Below, piece by piece: positions 1 to 6,940 of a stretch of 11,670 bases of DNA. The DNA comes from an uncultured Methylophilaceae bacterium (GTDB lineage Bacteria > Pseudomonadota > Gammaproteobacteria > Burkholderiales > Methylophilaceae): contig CALKDJ010000097.1 of the NCBI GenBank assembly GCA_938084195.1, positions 1-11,670 of the forward strand. The letters run 5' to 3'. Below the pieces are notes generated by a model. It made no database searches and was not told the origin of the DNA. It saw nothing but the letters and a program-made list of their open reading frames with translations. Each line of letters begins with the position of its first letter. Positions within the stretch are counted from its first letter, which is position 1. The position numbers were made by a program, and so were the translations under genes.

Positions 1-795
1 TCGCAAATTATTCCTGCATTCTCTAGAAAACCGTTGTTTGGATATGCATCAATGGTTTATGCAACTGCTTCAATAGCAATTTTATCTTTCTTTGTGTGGG
101 CTCACCACATGTTTACAGTTGGCCTGCCGCTCAAAGGTGAATTGTTCTTCATGTATGCAACTATGATGATTGCGGTGCCAACTGGAGTGAAAGTGTTTAA
201 TTGGATGGCGACGATGTGGAAGGGCGCAATGACATTTGAAACTCCCATGCTTTTCTCAATCGCATTCGTTATTTTGTTTACAATTGGTGGCTTTTCAGGG
301 CTAATGCTTGGATTAACTCCAGTTGATTTCCAATACCATGATACATATTTTGTGGTTGCTCACTTCCATTATGTATTATTAACAGGTGCGGTGTTTGCGC
401 TTATGGCTGCAGTTTACTATTGGCTGCCAAAATGGACTGGATATATGTATGACGAGCGTCTAGGGAAGATACATTTTTGGTTATCTACCATAACAGCTAA
501 TGTTTTATTTTTCCCACAGCATTTCCTTGGATTAGCAGGTATGCCAAGACGTATTCCTGACTACAATATTCAATTTGCAGATTTCAATATGATCTCTAGT
601 ATTGGCGGTTTTGCATATGGCCTTACACAACTATTGTTTGTTTATATTGTTATCAAATGTGCTCTGGGTGGTAAAAAGTCTAAAGCACTTACTTGGGAGG
701 GTGCAAAAGGTCTCGAGTGGACAGTTCCATCTCCTGCTCCATTCCATACTTTTGAAAGACCACCAAAGCTTACAAAAGCTATGTTAGAACACTAA
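1..795 (+). CDS. coxA: Cytochrome c oxidase subunit I, C-terminal part (5' end outside window)
   Basis: Catalytic heme-copper subunit of an aa3-type cytochrome c oxidase in the inner membrane; it reduces O2 to water and pumps protons. The frame is open from base 1 and ends at TAA 793-795, giving 264 residues. Key residues are visible (fragment numbering): the CuB pair His35-His36 in WAHHMFTVG, the K-channel Thr61 and Lys64 in PTGVKVFNW, and the block FQYHDTYFVVAHFHY with Mg site His113/Asp114, heme a3 ligand His121 and heme a ligand His123. Their spacing matches the Rhodobacter numbering H333/H334, K362, H411/D412, H419 and H421 exactly, so roughly 300 N-terminal residues, including the His-Tyr crosslink and D-channel, lie upstream. 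It heads the coxA-ctaG-coxC series that runs to the terminator at 2396. The K-channel marks a type A oxidase. Identity is near certain. Confidence 0.98.
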   Translation, partial: SQIIPAFSRKPLFGYASMVYATASIAILSFFVWAHHMFTVGLPLKGELFFMYATMMIAVPTGVKVFNWMATMWKGAMTFETPMLFSIAFVILFTIGGFSGLMLGLTPVDFQYHDTYFVVAHFHYVLLTGAVFALMAAVYYWLPKWTGYMYDERLGKIHFWLSTITANVLFFPQHFLGLAGMPRRIPDYNIQFADFNMISSIGGFAYGLTQLLFVYIVIKCALGGKKSKALTWEGAKGLEWTVPSPAPFHTFERPPKLTKAMLEH

Positions 796-804
796 AAAGT
801 GGTT

Positions 805-930
805 ATGGCTGAAAAAGATATTAATAAGCCAGACCTGGGCTCTAAAAACAAAAAGCTAGCTATAATACTCGGTATTGTAGCTGGCTGTTTTTATATATTC
901 TTTGTATTACTTCAACATTTTAATGGCTAA
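805..930 (+). CDS. Cox-linked single-span small membrane protein (41 aa)
   Basis: A 41-residue ORF begins at ATG 805, nine bases after the coxA stop, and ends at TAA 928-930, overlapping the ctaG start by 8 bases. The N-terminus is hydrophilic and lysine-rich (MAEKDINKPDLGSKNKK), followed by one hydrophobic segment at about residues 18-36 (LAIILGIVAGCFYIFFVLL) and a short tail. The lysines before the span predict N-in topology. Many beta- and gammaproteobacteria carry a 35-45 residue gene of this architecture exactly between coxA and ctaG, named 'cytochrome oxidase small assembly protein' in some annotations; I assign it by size, layout and position, not by motif. The overlap suggests ctaG translation is coupled to it. 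The upstream ribosome binding site is weak (AAAGTGG at 796-802). No mechanism is inferred beyond a probable role in oxidase biogenesis. Confidence 0.78.
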   Translation: MAEKDINKPDLGSKNKKLAIILGIVAGCFYIFFVLLQHFNG

Positions 931-1453
931 TAAAAACAAAATTAAAAAAACAACAATAAGCTTAGTATTTTTTACTGTGTTTATGTTTGGTTTTGGTTAT
1001 GCGATGGTTCCTCTTTACGATGTTTTTTGTCAGATAACAGGCCTAAATGGAAAGACACAAAGAGTTGTTGAAAATCAAAATACGAAAAATTATCCTGCTG
1101 ATCGTTGGGTAAAAGTTAGGTTTGACGCCAATATCAATGGAGATTTACCATGGAGCTTAAAACCTAAAGAAAAAACGATGAGAGTTCAGCCTGGTAAATT
1201 TTATGAGGCAATCTATATCGTTCAGAATAAATTCAATACTGATATTACAGGACAGGCGGTACCAAGTGTATCTCCTAGTGTTGCGTCACTCTATTTTAAA
1301 AAGTCCGAATGTTTTTGTTTTGTAAATCAGTTATTAAAAGCTGGAGAAAAACAAGAGATGTTGGTAAGATTTGAAGTTGACAAAGATTTACCTGAAAACG
1401 TGGATGCATTGACGCTTTCTTACACCTTTTTTAGGGTAAAATCTGATACGTAA
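923..1453 (+). CDS. ctaG: Cytochrome c oxidase copper-delivery protein CtaG/Cox11
   Basis: CtaG/Cox11 is a membrane-anchored periplasmic copper chaperone that supplies copper to the CuB site of subunit I. From ATG 923 the product has 176 residues. A cytoplasmic stretch (MANKNKIKK) precedes one membrane span at about residues 10-28, then the family block YAMVPLYDVFCQITG carrying Cys36, a beta-rich Cox11 domain, and the copper motif Cys130-Phe-Cys132-Phe. The C-terminus has the usual LTLSYTFF. I chose ATG 923 because it leaves the family-typical short basic N-terminus; the frame also opens upstream at 902 (ATG), but that start would lie deep inside the preceding small gene and adds seven residues of no family character. 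Translation is probably coupled to the small upstream gene, since no clear Shine-Dalgarno is present and the ORFs overlap by 8 bases. Confidence 0.95.
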   Translation: MANKNKIKKTTISLVFFTVFMFGFGYAMVPLYDVFCQITGLNGKTQRVVENQNTKNYPADRWVKVRFDANINGDLPWSLKPKEKTMRVQPGKFYEAIYIVQNKFNTDITGQAVPSVSPSVASLYFKKSECFCFVNQLLKAGEKQEMLVRFEVDKDLPENVDALTLSYTFFRVKSDT

Positions 1454-1480
1454 TTAATTTTAAGGAAAGGTAATTGTATT

Positions 1481-2380
1481 ATGGCGAGTAAAGATCTTTA
1501 TTATGTCCCTGATGGAAGTAAGTGGCCAATAGTTGGAAGTTTATCTGTATTTATTTTCTTTCTTGGGTCAGCGATGCTATTTAATAACTCAGCAGGTGCA
1601 AAGTATGTATTTGTTGTTGGAATACTTGCCCTTATATATATGTTCGTAGGATGGTTTGCAGATGTAATTTCTGAAAGTAGAGCTGGTAACTACAATAAGC
1701 AAGTGGATGTAAGTTTTCGTATGGGAATGGGATGGTTCATCTTGTCAGAGGTTATGTTCTTTGCAGCTTTTTTTGGGGCCTTGTATTACGCAAGAGTATT
1801 TTCATTGCCATGGCTTAGTGGTGAAGGACAGGGCGGAGTTAATGGTACGCACGAATTTTTATGGTCTTCTTTTCAAGCTGTTTGGCCTTTGAATGTTATA
1901 CCTGACCCTTCAAATGCTCTAGGAGGTGGAAAGGCTTTTAAAGAATATCAGGAAGTCATCCCGGCTTTTGGGGTACCAGCAATAAACACAGCTATTTTAT
2001 TATTAAGTGGTCTGACTGTAACTTTCGCACATTGGGCATTAAAAGAAGCTAAAAGAAAGGCTTTGATTCTATGGTTACTTGCTACCGTTGCTCTTGGATT
2101 TATTTTTGTTTACTTTCAAGCCGAAGAGTATAAGCACGCTATTTATGATCTTGGTATAACCTTTTCATCCGGAATCTATGGCTCAACTTTTTACCTTTTA
2201 ACTGGCTTCCATGGATTTCATGTCACGATGGGTGCTGTAATGCTCTCTGTGATAATGTTCAGATCTATAAAGGGACATTTTAGTAAGAAAGATCACTTTG
2301 CATTTGAAGCGGTTGCTTGGTACTGGCATTTTGTTGATGTTGTGTGGTTAGGATTGTTTATATTTGTCTATTGGATATAA
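1481..2380 (+). CDS. coxC: Cytochrome c oxidase subunit III
   Basis: Subunit III of the aa3 oxidase, an integral membrane protein that stabilises subunit I and helps sustain proton uptake. At 299 residues it is of usual length for a proteobacterial Cox3 with seven membrane spans. Visible hallmarks are GWFILSEVMFF with conserved Glu90, the NTAILLLSGLTVTFAHWAL helix (169-187), FQAEEY (212-217), the GFHGFHV block (242-248) and the C-terminal WYWHFVDVVWLGLF (280-293). The start is well supported: AAGGAAAGG at 1462-1470 is a strong Shine-Dalgarno ten bases before the ATG. The insertion at about residues 110-165, between the third and fourth spans, is the hydrophilic loop common in betaproteobacterial Cox3. 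The gene ends the first transcription unit, with a hairpin terminator 15 bases downstream. Confidence 0.97.
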   Translation: MASKDLYYVPDGSKWPIVGSLSVFIFFLGSAMLFNNSAGAKYVFVVGILALIYMFVGWFADVISESRAGNYNKQVDVSFRMGMGWFILSEVMFFAAFFGALYYARVFSLPWLSGEGQGGVNGTHEFLWSSFQAVWPLNVIPDPSNALGGGKAFKEYQEVIPAFGVPAINTAILLLSGLTVTFAHWALKEAKRKALILWLLATVALGFIFVYFQAEEYKHAIYDLGITFSSGIYGSTFYLLTGFHGFHVTMGAVMLSVIMFRSIKGHFSKKDHFAFEAVAWYWHFVDVVWLGLFIFVYWI

Positions 2381-2395
2381 GAGTTTCAAATGAAT

Positions 2396-2422
2396 AAACG
2401 CTACTTCGGTAGCGTTTTTTTT
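2396..2422 (+). terminator. Rho-independent terminator after coxC, probably bidirectional
   Basis: A perfect 9-bp stem (AAACGCTAC 2396-2404 with GTAGCGTTT 2409-2417) closes on the TTCG loop, a C(UUCG)G tetraloop that is exceptionally stable in RNA, and runs into eight T residues (2415-2422). It ends the coxA-coxC unit. The last T residues belong to the stop codon of the DUF2909 gene on the other strand. Read in that direction the same stem is followed by TTTATTCATTT, a weaker U-rich tail, so it may serve both converging genes. Confidence 0.93.
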
Positions 2423-2633
2423 ATTGGATAGGAGTAACCCATCCCATAAAATAACCAAAAAACATAAATAAGAATAAACCTATAGATAATAAAATTCTTA
2501 TTGTTAAGGTCGTTACCATTTTTTTGGACTCTTCCTTTTCTTTCATAAGGAAATGAAATCCCTTAGTCAGCGACAGTAAGATTAATATTAATATTGAAAT
2601 AACAATAAACTTAAAAATTTCTGGCATGTCCAT
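2421..2633 (-). CDS. DUF2909-family twin-transmembrane small protein
   Basis: A 70-residue protein with two hydrophobic spans (about residues 6-22 and 44-66) separated by a charged loop rich in Lys and Glu (MKEKEESKK), followed by TLTIRILLSIGLFLF. This architecture, the TLTIRI-type motif before the second helix and the location on the opposite strand between coxC and SURF1 fit the betaproteobacterial DUF2909 'twin transmembrane' family, whose function is unknown. Start choice: the frame opens at GTG 2642, but AAGG at 2645-2642 overlaps that GTG and sits 8 bases before ATG 2633, so ATG 2633 is the likely start (MDMPEIFKF); ATG 2627 is a less likely alternative. Only 38 bases separate this start from the divergent SURF1 start. 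Confidence 0.8.
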   Translation of the reverse strand: MDMPEIFKFIVISILILILLSLTKGFHFLMKEKEESKKMVTTLTIRILLSIGLFLFMFFGYFMGWVTPIQ

Positions 2634-2641
2634 AACAGGCA

Positions 2642-2645
2642 CCTT
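2642..2645 (-). promoter_or_regulatory. Shine-Dalgarno AAGG deciding the DUF2909 start
   Basis: On the minus strand AAGG is followed by eight bases and then ATG 2633. The upstream in-frame GTG (2642-2640) shares its first base with the last G of this element and so cannot use it, which favours ATG 2633. Confidence 0.6.
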
Positions 2646-2671
2646 AAAAAATTATCCAATAAAAAAATGCT

Positions 2672-3409
2672 ATGCAAAAATATCGATTTAACTTTACTCT
2701 ACCCCTAACTATAGCATTCTTGATTGTCTTTTCCATTCTAATAAAATTAGGATTATGGCAATTAGAAAGGGCTGATCACAAAAAGAACCTTAATGAAAGT
2801 TATAAGTTAAGGCAGGCAGAAAAGGTTATTGATTTAAATGATCATAAAAGCATTAATAGCAAAGAATCAATTCTTTGGAGGAGAGTTAGCCTCAATGGTT
2901 CATTTTATAAAGAGAAGAATCTTATAGTAGACAATCAAATATTTAAACATGAGGCAGGATTTAATATTTTAACCCCGTTTAAAATTGATGGCACTGGCAT
3001 GACCATACTGATTAATAGAGGTTGGCACAAAAACCTAATCAATAGGGAACAAATTCCAATCATTAAAAATGTAGATGATATAGATCAAATTAATGGTTAT
3101 GCAGTCAAAATACCTGTGCCTGGAATTAATTTAGGAGGGAGTAATATTGAGATAATAAATGCTTCCTTAGCAAGATTCCAAAGAATTAATGTAGATGAAA
3201 TAAATAATTTTTACCAAGCAAATTTTTTACCTTATATGGTTTATTTAAACCCACTCATTGATGATGAGTATATAAGTAACTTTAAATTACCTGTCCCAGA
3301 TTCAGAGAAAAATTATGGCTATGCTTTTCAATGGTTTGCCTTTGCTCTCACTTTATTGATTATATTTTTACGATTAGGAATAACAAAAAATGATAAGTCA
3401 ACAAAATAA
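2672..3409 (+). CDS. SURF1-family cytochrome oxidase assembly protein
   Basis: SURF1/Shy1 proteins are inner-membrane factors that bind heme A and promote its insertion into subunit I. The 245-residue product has the family layout: N-terminal span at about 10-28, the motif LGLWQLERA (26-34), a large periplasmic domain containing WRRVSLNGSF (69-78) and NRGW (115-118), then the signature NYGYAFQWFAFA (214-225) leading into the second span (about 217-236). Length is typical. No Shine-Dalgarno precedes ATG 2672, and an out-of-frame ATG lies five bases upstream (2667) that would read only 13 codons. The gene overlaps the next ORF by 20 bases, implying coupled translation. Its promoter must lie in the 38-base gap or inside the divergent DUF2909 gene. 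Confidence 0.94.
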   Translation: MQKYRFNFTLPLTIAFLIVFSILIKLGLWQLERADHKKNLNESYKLRQAEKVIDLNDHKSINSKESILWRRVSLNGSFYKEKNLIVDNQIFKHEAGFNILTPFKIDGTGMTILINRGWHKNLINREQIPIIKNVDDIDQINGYAVKIPVPGINLGGSNIEIINASLARFQRINVDEINNFYQANFLPYMVYLNPLIDDEYISNFKLPVPDSEKNYGYAFQWFAFALTLLIIFLRLGITKNDKSTK

Positions 3410-3971
3410 AGGCAGGCTAGTCCTGATAGCTATAGCCGCATGGTTCTTTTTACCTATTTTACTCTCTTGGTATTTAAATTTTTTTACAGATTTTAAGAAA
3501 GATGCTGAAGGTATTCAACATGGTGTTTTGATAAATCCACCAATTCAGCTTGGAACATTATATGGATTTGCCATTGGTCAAAAAGACATGCAAGAGCTCC
3601 AAAAAAAATGGACTTTAGTTTTTTTTACTGAGAATGATTGTGATAAGACCTGCCAAGAAAAGCTTTATAAATTAAGACAAATTCGACTAGCGATTGGTAA
3701 AGATAGAGAAAAAGTAGAAAGACTTCTGGTTGTTAATAAATCTTTAGATTGGAGTAATTTTGAAGAGGACTATCTTGATCAAAAAATTATTGATGTAAAT
3801 AGTGATTCGTATCAAGCACTCAATCAGGTATTTAGCGAATATCAAGGATATAGTAAGAATGCTATCTATTTGGTAGATGCATATGGCTCACTAATAATGA
3901 AATATCCAAAAGATACGGAACCAAAAGGTATTATTAAAGATATTGAAAGATTAATAAGAGTTGCACCTTAA
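3390..3971 (+). CDS. SCO-like thioredoxin-fold membrane protein of the cox cluster (CxxxC, no copper His)
   Basis: The 193-residue product has one N-terminal span (about residues 9-31), a short linker and a thioredoxin-like domain. The segment WTLVFFTENDCDKTCQEKLY places Cys84-x3-Cys88 where SCO1/SenC proteins carry the copper CxxxC. The later strand KNAIYLVDAYGSLIMKYP (157-173) resembles the SCO strand following the copper-binding His, but the position expected for that His is Ser155 and the only His in the protein is His44, before the domain. This suggests a thiol oxidoreductase or redox partner in CuA/CuB maturation rather than a classic copper chaperone. It overlaps SURF1 by 20 bases, and betaproteobacterial cox clusters often have a gene of this type here. 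ATG 3390 is the first start. The 3' end shares TTAA (3968-3971) with the opposing gene. Confidence 0.75.
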   Translation: MISQQNKGRLVLIAIAAWFFLPILLSWYLNFFTDFKKDAEGIQHGVLINPPIQLGTLYGFAIGQKDMQELQKKWTLVFFTENDCDKTCQEKLYKLRQIRLAIGKDREKVERLLVVNKSLDWSNFEEDYLDQKIIDVNSDSYQALNQVFSEYQGYSKNAIYLVDAYGSLIMKYPKDTEPKGIIKDIERLIRVAP

Positions 3972-4456
3972 TTTTTAAGCATTAGATCAATTTTCTCGTG
4001 GAGATCTTTAAAATCCAAAACTCCAATGATGGTATTAACCACTTGCCCTTTTTTATTGATAAGCACAGAGGTGGGAGTGAGCTTTATATCATCAAAGCTA
4101 TTCATGATATTTTTGTCTAAATCTAATGTAACTGGAAATGGTAATTTATTTTTTTTAGTATAACTTAGAACTCGGCTTGGCGGATCGTAAAACATTGATA
4201 CTGCGATGACTGTGAAATTTTTATTTTTATATTTATTGAAAGTATCAATTAAGCCTGGCATTTCTTCAATACAACCTGGGCAATCCGTTGCCCAGAAGTT
4301 AACTAGATAAACATTTCCTTTTAAGTCTTTAGTTGAGATAGTTTCTCCTGAGATTGTGAGCATATCAATTTGAGGTACAAGTTTCTTTTGAGTACTCATA
4401 AAAATAAGTGTGATACTGATTAATATAAATACAATAATAGAGAATTTTTTCAGCAT
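3968..4456 (-). CDS. Membrane-anchored TlpA/ResA-like thioredoxin
   Basis: A periplasmic thiol-disulfide oxidoreductase of the TlpA/ResA/DsbE group, 162 residues. An uncleaved signal anchor (about residues 5-20, no lipobox Cys) is followed by a thioredoxin fold: strand VYLVNFWATDCPGCIEEMP with active-site Cys59-Pro-Gly-Cys62, then TVIAVSMFYDPPSRV, and LTPTSVLINKKG containing the cis-Pro128. Such proteins reduce cysteines in apocytochrome c or in copper proteins such as SCO and CoxB; the oxidase context favours the second role, but the sequence does not decide. A moderate ribosome binding site (TTGGAC, 4471-4466) lies upstream of ATG 4456. The gene converges on the SCO-like gene, sharing TTAA at the stop codons, and diverges from ctaA across 77 bases. 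Confidence 0.88.
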   Translation of the reverse strand: MLKKFSIIVFILISITLIFMSTQKKLVPQIDMLTISGETISTKDLKGNVYLVNFWATDCPGCIEEMPGLIDTFNKYKNKNFTVIAVSMFYDPPSRVLSYTKKNKLPFPVTLDLDKNIMNSFDDIKLTPTSVLINKKGQVVNTIIGVLDFKDLHEKIDLMLKN

Positions 4457-4533
4457 ACATTGTCCAACATTTAAGTTTTTTAATTATAATTGCGAATTAT
4501 TTTATCTTATAAATAAGGTGTATTAAATATATT
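4457..4533. promoter_or_regulatory. Divergent intergenic region with a two-way -10-like palindrome
   Basis: The 77 bases between the divergent TlpA-like gene and ctaA must contain promoters for both. A perfect 10-bp palindrome AATTATAATT (4482-4491) provides TATAAT on each strand (4485-4490 +; 4488-4483 -). No convincing -35 hexamer sits at 16-18 bases from either, and AT-rich sequence gives TATAAT easily, so this is only a candidate. AAGG at 4515-4518 is the nearest Shine-Dalgarno-like element to ctaA but lies 15 bases from its ATG, longer than usual. Confidence 0.35.
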
Positions 4534-5514
4534 ATGGTTTGGTATAAAAAGATTGTTTTAGTTTCAGTAATTTTAACTCTTTGCGTGGTAGTTTTCGGGG
4601 CGTATGTCCGTCTTACAGATGCTGGGCTCGGTTGTCCTGATTGGCCTGGTTGTTATGGCACCCTGACAGTGCCACAGAGTATTGAGGCTATCACAAAAGC
4701 ACAGCAAATATACCCAGACAGCCCTGTAGAATCAACTAAAGCTTGGATTGAGATGATACACAGATATTTGGCTGGTATTTTAGGGGTGCTTATATTAATC
4801 ATAGGTTTTACATCTTATAAAAAAAGAGATGAATTAGCTGTGCCATTGGCATTACCTATTTTCCTAGTTTTATTGCTTTTGATGCAAGCAGCTTTGGGTA
4901 TGTGGACTGTTACCATGTTATTGCAGCCAGCTATCGTAACAATGCACTTATTGGGAGGGATGACTATATTGGGTATTCTTACTTATATTGCGCATAGACA
5001 TGTAGGATCTATTAATCAATCATTATTAGTAAATCCAGGCCTTATTTTTGCAATTCGTTTTTCATTGGTTTTATTATTTTTACAAATCATGCTAGGTGGT
5101 TGGACGAGTACCAATTATGCTGCTCTTGCATGCACTGATTATCCTACATGTCATGGATCTATGGTTCCTTCAATGGATTTTAAAAATGCATTCTCTATCT
5201 TTAGAGAGCTTGGTTTCACCGCAAGTGGTGAAAGTTTATCTTTGGAGGCACTTCACGCTATTCAATGGGTTCATCGTGTTGGAGCCATTATATTAAGTGT
5301 GTATTTAGTGATTATGGCAATAAGCCTTAATGCTTATCCAAATTTACGTTTTTATAAGAATCTGCTATTGGTTGTTTTGGCTTTTCAGTTCGTAATTGGA
5401 GTAGCTAATTTATTATTACACCTTCCTTTAGCTTTAGCTACAGCTCACAACCTTGGAGCAGCATTTTTAGTTATAATACTAGTAATTGTAAATTCAAGAG
5501 TTACACCACGTTAA
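4534..5514 (+). CDS. ctaA: Heme A synthase (COX15/CtaA family)
   Basis: CtaA oxidises the C8 methyl group of heme O to a formyl group, giving heme A. The 326-residue protein has eight predicted membrane spans in two four-helix halves. Heme-binding histidines are visible: His76 in EMIHRYLAG (with Glu73 upstream), His138 in TMHLLGG, His247 in WVHRVGA and His305 in ATAHNLGAA. Both extracytoplasmic loops carry a cysteine pair, Cys34/Cys40 in [12 protein letters not shown] and Cys200/Cys206 in [12 protein letters not shown], as in proteobacterial members. [16 protein letters not shown] is a family hallmark. The stop TAA overlaps the ctaB ATG by one base (TAATG at 5512-5516), so ctaA and ctaB form a coupled pair. 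The Shine-Dalgarno is poor. Confidence 0.96.
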   Translation: MVWYKKIVLVSVILTLCVVVFGAYVRLTDAGLGCPDWPGCYGTLTVPQSIEAITKAQQIYPDSPVESTKAWIEMIHRYLAGILGVLILIIGFTSYKKRDELAVPLALPIFLVLLLLMQAALGMWTVTMLLQPAIVTMHLLGGMTILGILTYIAHRHVGSINQSLLVNPGLIFAIRFSLVLLFLQIMLGGWTSTNYAALACTDYPTCHGSMVPSMDFKNAFSIFRELGFTASGESLSLEALHAIQWVHRVGAIILSVYLVIMAISLNAYPNLRFYKNLLLVVLAFQFVIGVANLLLHLPLALATAHNLGAAFLVIILVIVNSRVTPR

Positions 5515-6425
5515 TGAACAATAGAAGTGCCCTAGATAAGTCATTTTATTCAGCTGAAAGCTTGAGAAGTTTTTACGCACTATGTAAACCCAGAGTTACA
5601 GCATTAATTGTATTCACTGCAATTATAGGTATGTTTTTAGCAACCCCCGGCATGGTACCTTGGGATATCCTTATTGCGGCAAGTATTGGTATTGCATTTG
5701 TTAGTGGAGCTGCAGCTGCTTTTAATTGTTTGATTGAAGAAAAGATTGATGCATTGATGGCAAGAACAAGAGGAAGACCATTACCAGCTGGTCAGGTTTC
5801 TCAAAGGGAGACGGTAATTTTTTCATCCATCCTTGGTGGACTTGGGTTGCTTATTCTTTTTTATTTGGTTAACCCGTTAACAATGTGGCTAACGCTTTTT
5901 ACCTTTTTTGCTTATGCTGTCATTTATACTATCTTTCTTAAACCTGCAACACCTATGAATATAGTGATTGGAGGTGCATCAGGAGCTATGCCCCCAGTCT
6001 TAGGATGGGCTGCTGTCAATAACTATGTTGCGCCTGAGGCTATTGTTCTTTTTCTGATTATTTTTTGTTGGACTCCTCCTCATTTTTGGGCGCTAGCTTT
6101 ATATAGAAGGGAAGAATATGCTAAAGCAGGCATGCCTATGCTTCCGGTAACTCATGGAGAAAAATTTACCTTATTACATATTGTACTTTACACAATTATT
6201 TTGGTTGTTGTGACGATGATGCCTTTTAGTGTTGGCATGACTGGCCTAATTTACCTAGTTTTTGCTACAATACTAAATGCTTTTTTTCTGTATTATGTGG
6301 TGATGCTCTATCGGAATTATTCTGATAAACTATCGATGAAAATTTTTAAATATTCAATTTTGTATTTAGGATTAATTTTTACAGCACTATTAATCGATCA
6401 TTATTTCAAGTTTAAATTTATTTAA
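5514..6425 (+). CDS. ctaB: Heme O synthase (protoheme IX farnesyltransferase)
   Basis: An integral membrane UbiA-superfamily prenyltransferase that adds a farnesyl group to heme B, making heme O for CtaA. At 303 residues it is full length. The prenyl-diphosphate/Mg motif is seen in [20 protein letters not shown] (71-90), with Asn71, Glu75 (often Asp in relatives) and Asp79, then RT..RPLP. The second conserved region is [22 protein letters not shown] with MPMLPV following (185-212). [15 protein letters not shown] (151-165) is also typical. About nine hydrophobic segments are visible. ATG 5514 shares a base with the ctaA stop, so expression is coupled. Confidence 0.96.
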   Translation: MNNRSALDKSFYSAESLRSFYALCKPRVTALIVFTAIIGMFLATPGMVPWDILIAASIGIAFVSGAAAAFNCLIEEKIDALMARTRGRPLPAGQVSQRETVIFSSILGGLGLLILFYLVNPLTMWLTLFTFFAYAVIYTIFLKPATPMNIVIGGASGAMPPVLGWAAVNNYVAPEAIVLFLIIFCWTPPHFWALALYRREEYAKAGMPMLPVTHGEKFTLLHIVLYTIILVVVTMMPFSVGMTGLIYLVFATILNAFFLYYVVMLYRNYSDKLSMKIFKYSILYLGLIFTALLIDHYFKFKFI

Positions 6426-6448
6426 TTTTATTATGTTAGGAAATTTTT

Positions 6449-6931
6449 ATGAGTAAGCAAAGTGAATTGAGATCTCTTTTAGAAACAGTTTTTGTTGTAA
6501 TCGGGACTCTTGTTGGTGCAATCATTATTATTACTTTTGCGACAACTAAAAGTGATACTGAGGACACTACAGTTAAGGTCGTGGAAAATAAACCCGTTGA
6601 AGAGAATGTTCAGCCTGTTGCAGAGGTAAAAGTAGCTGAAAATAACACTGCTACAGATAATAATTCCGAAGAAAATTCATTAATTTCGGGTGAAAAAATT
6701 TCCCAAGTTAATTGCATACTATGTCACGGTGCAGGAGTAATGGGTGCCCCCAAAATAGGTGATGCTGCTCAATGGGAGGCTCGTATTGCGCAAGGCAAAG
6801 ATAAGTTAATTGATCATGCAATTAAAGGTATAAATATGATGCCTGCTAAGGGTGGTAATGCTGCATTATCTGACGAAGAGGTAGCCGCTGCAGTTATATG
6901 GATGGCCAATCAATCTGGCGGAAGCTTGTAA
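6449..6931 (+). CDS. Membrane-anchored monoheme cytochrome c (cytochrome c5-like, class I)
   Basis: A 160-residue protein with a single N-terminal span (about residues 12-31) acting as signal anchor, a low-complexity linker rich in Val, Glu, Asn and Thr (about 34-78), and one class I cytochrome c domain. The heme site is Cys89-Ile-Leu-Cys92-His93 (CILCH), and the likely distal ligand is Met131 in GINMMPAKGG, the arrangement of cytochrome c5-type domains. The C-terminal helix SDEEVAAAVIWMANQSGG closes the fold. AGGA upstream at proper spacing supports ATG 6449. It lies 23 bases after ctaB, suggesting the same transcript, and could be an electron carrier feeding the aa3 oxidase; that role is inference from context. 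Confidence 0.9.
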   Translation: MSKQSELRSLLETVFVVIGTLVGAIIIITFATTKSDTEDTTVKVVENKPVEENVQPVAEVKVAENNTATDNNSEENSLISGEKISQVNCILCHGAGVMGAPKIGDAAQWEARIAQGKDKLIDHAIKGINMMPAKGGNAALSDEEVAAAVIWMANQSGGSL

Positions 6932-6940
6932 GCTTTATCA

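Noticed and set aside
602..787. 61-codon + strand frame inside coxA
   Set aside because: Fully contained in the coxA frame, which is confirmed by its C-terminal sequence; no ribosome site or recognisable product.
5096..5296. 66-codon + strand frame inside ctaA
   Set aside because: It overlaps the second half of ctaA, including the conserved Cys200/Cys206 loop and His247; it is an out-of-frame shadow.
6922..6935. AAGCTTGTAAGCTT repeat at the cytochrome c stop codon
   Set aside because: It can form only a 5-bp stem with a 4-base loop and has no T-run; it looks like chance or at most a minor structure before apaH.
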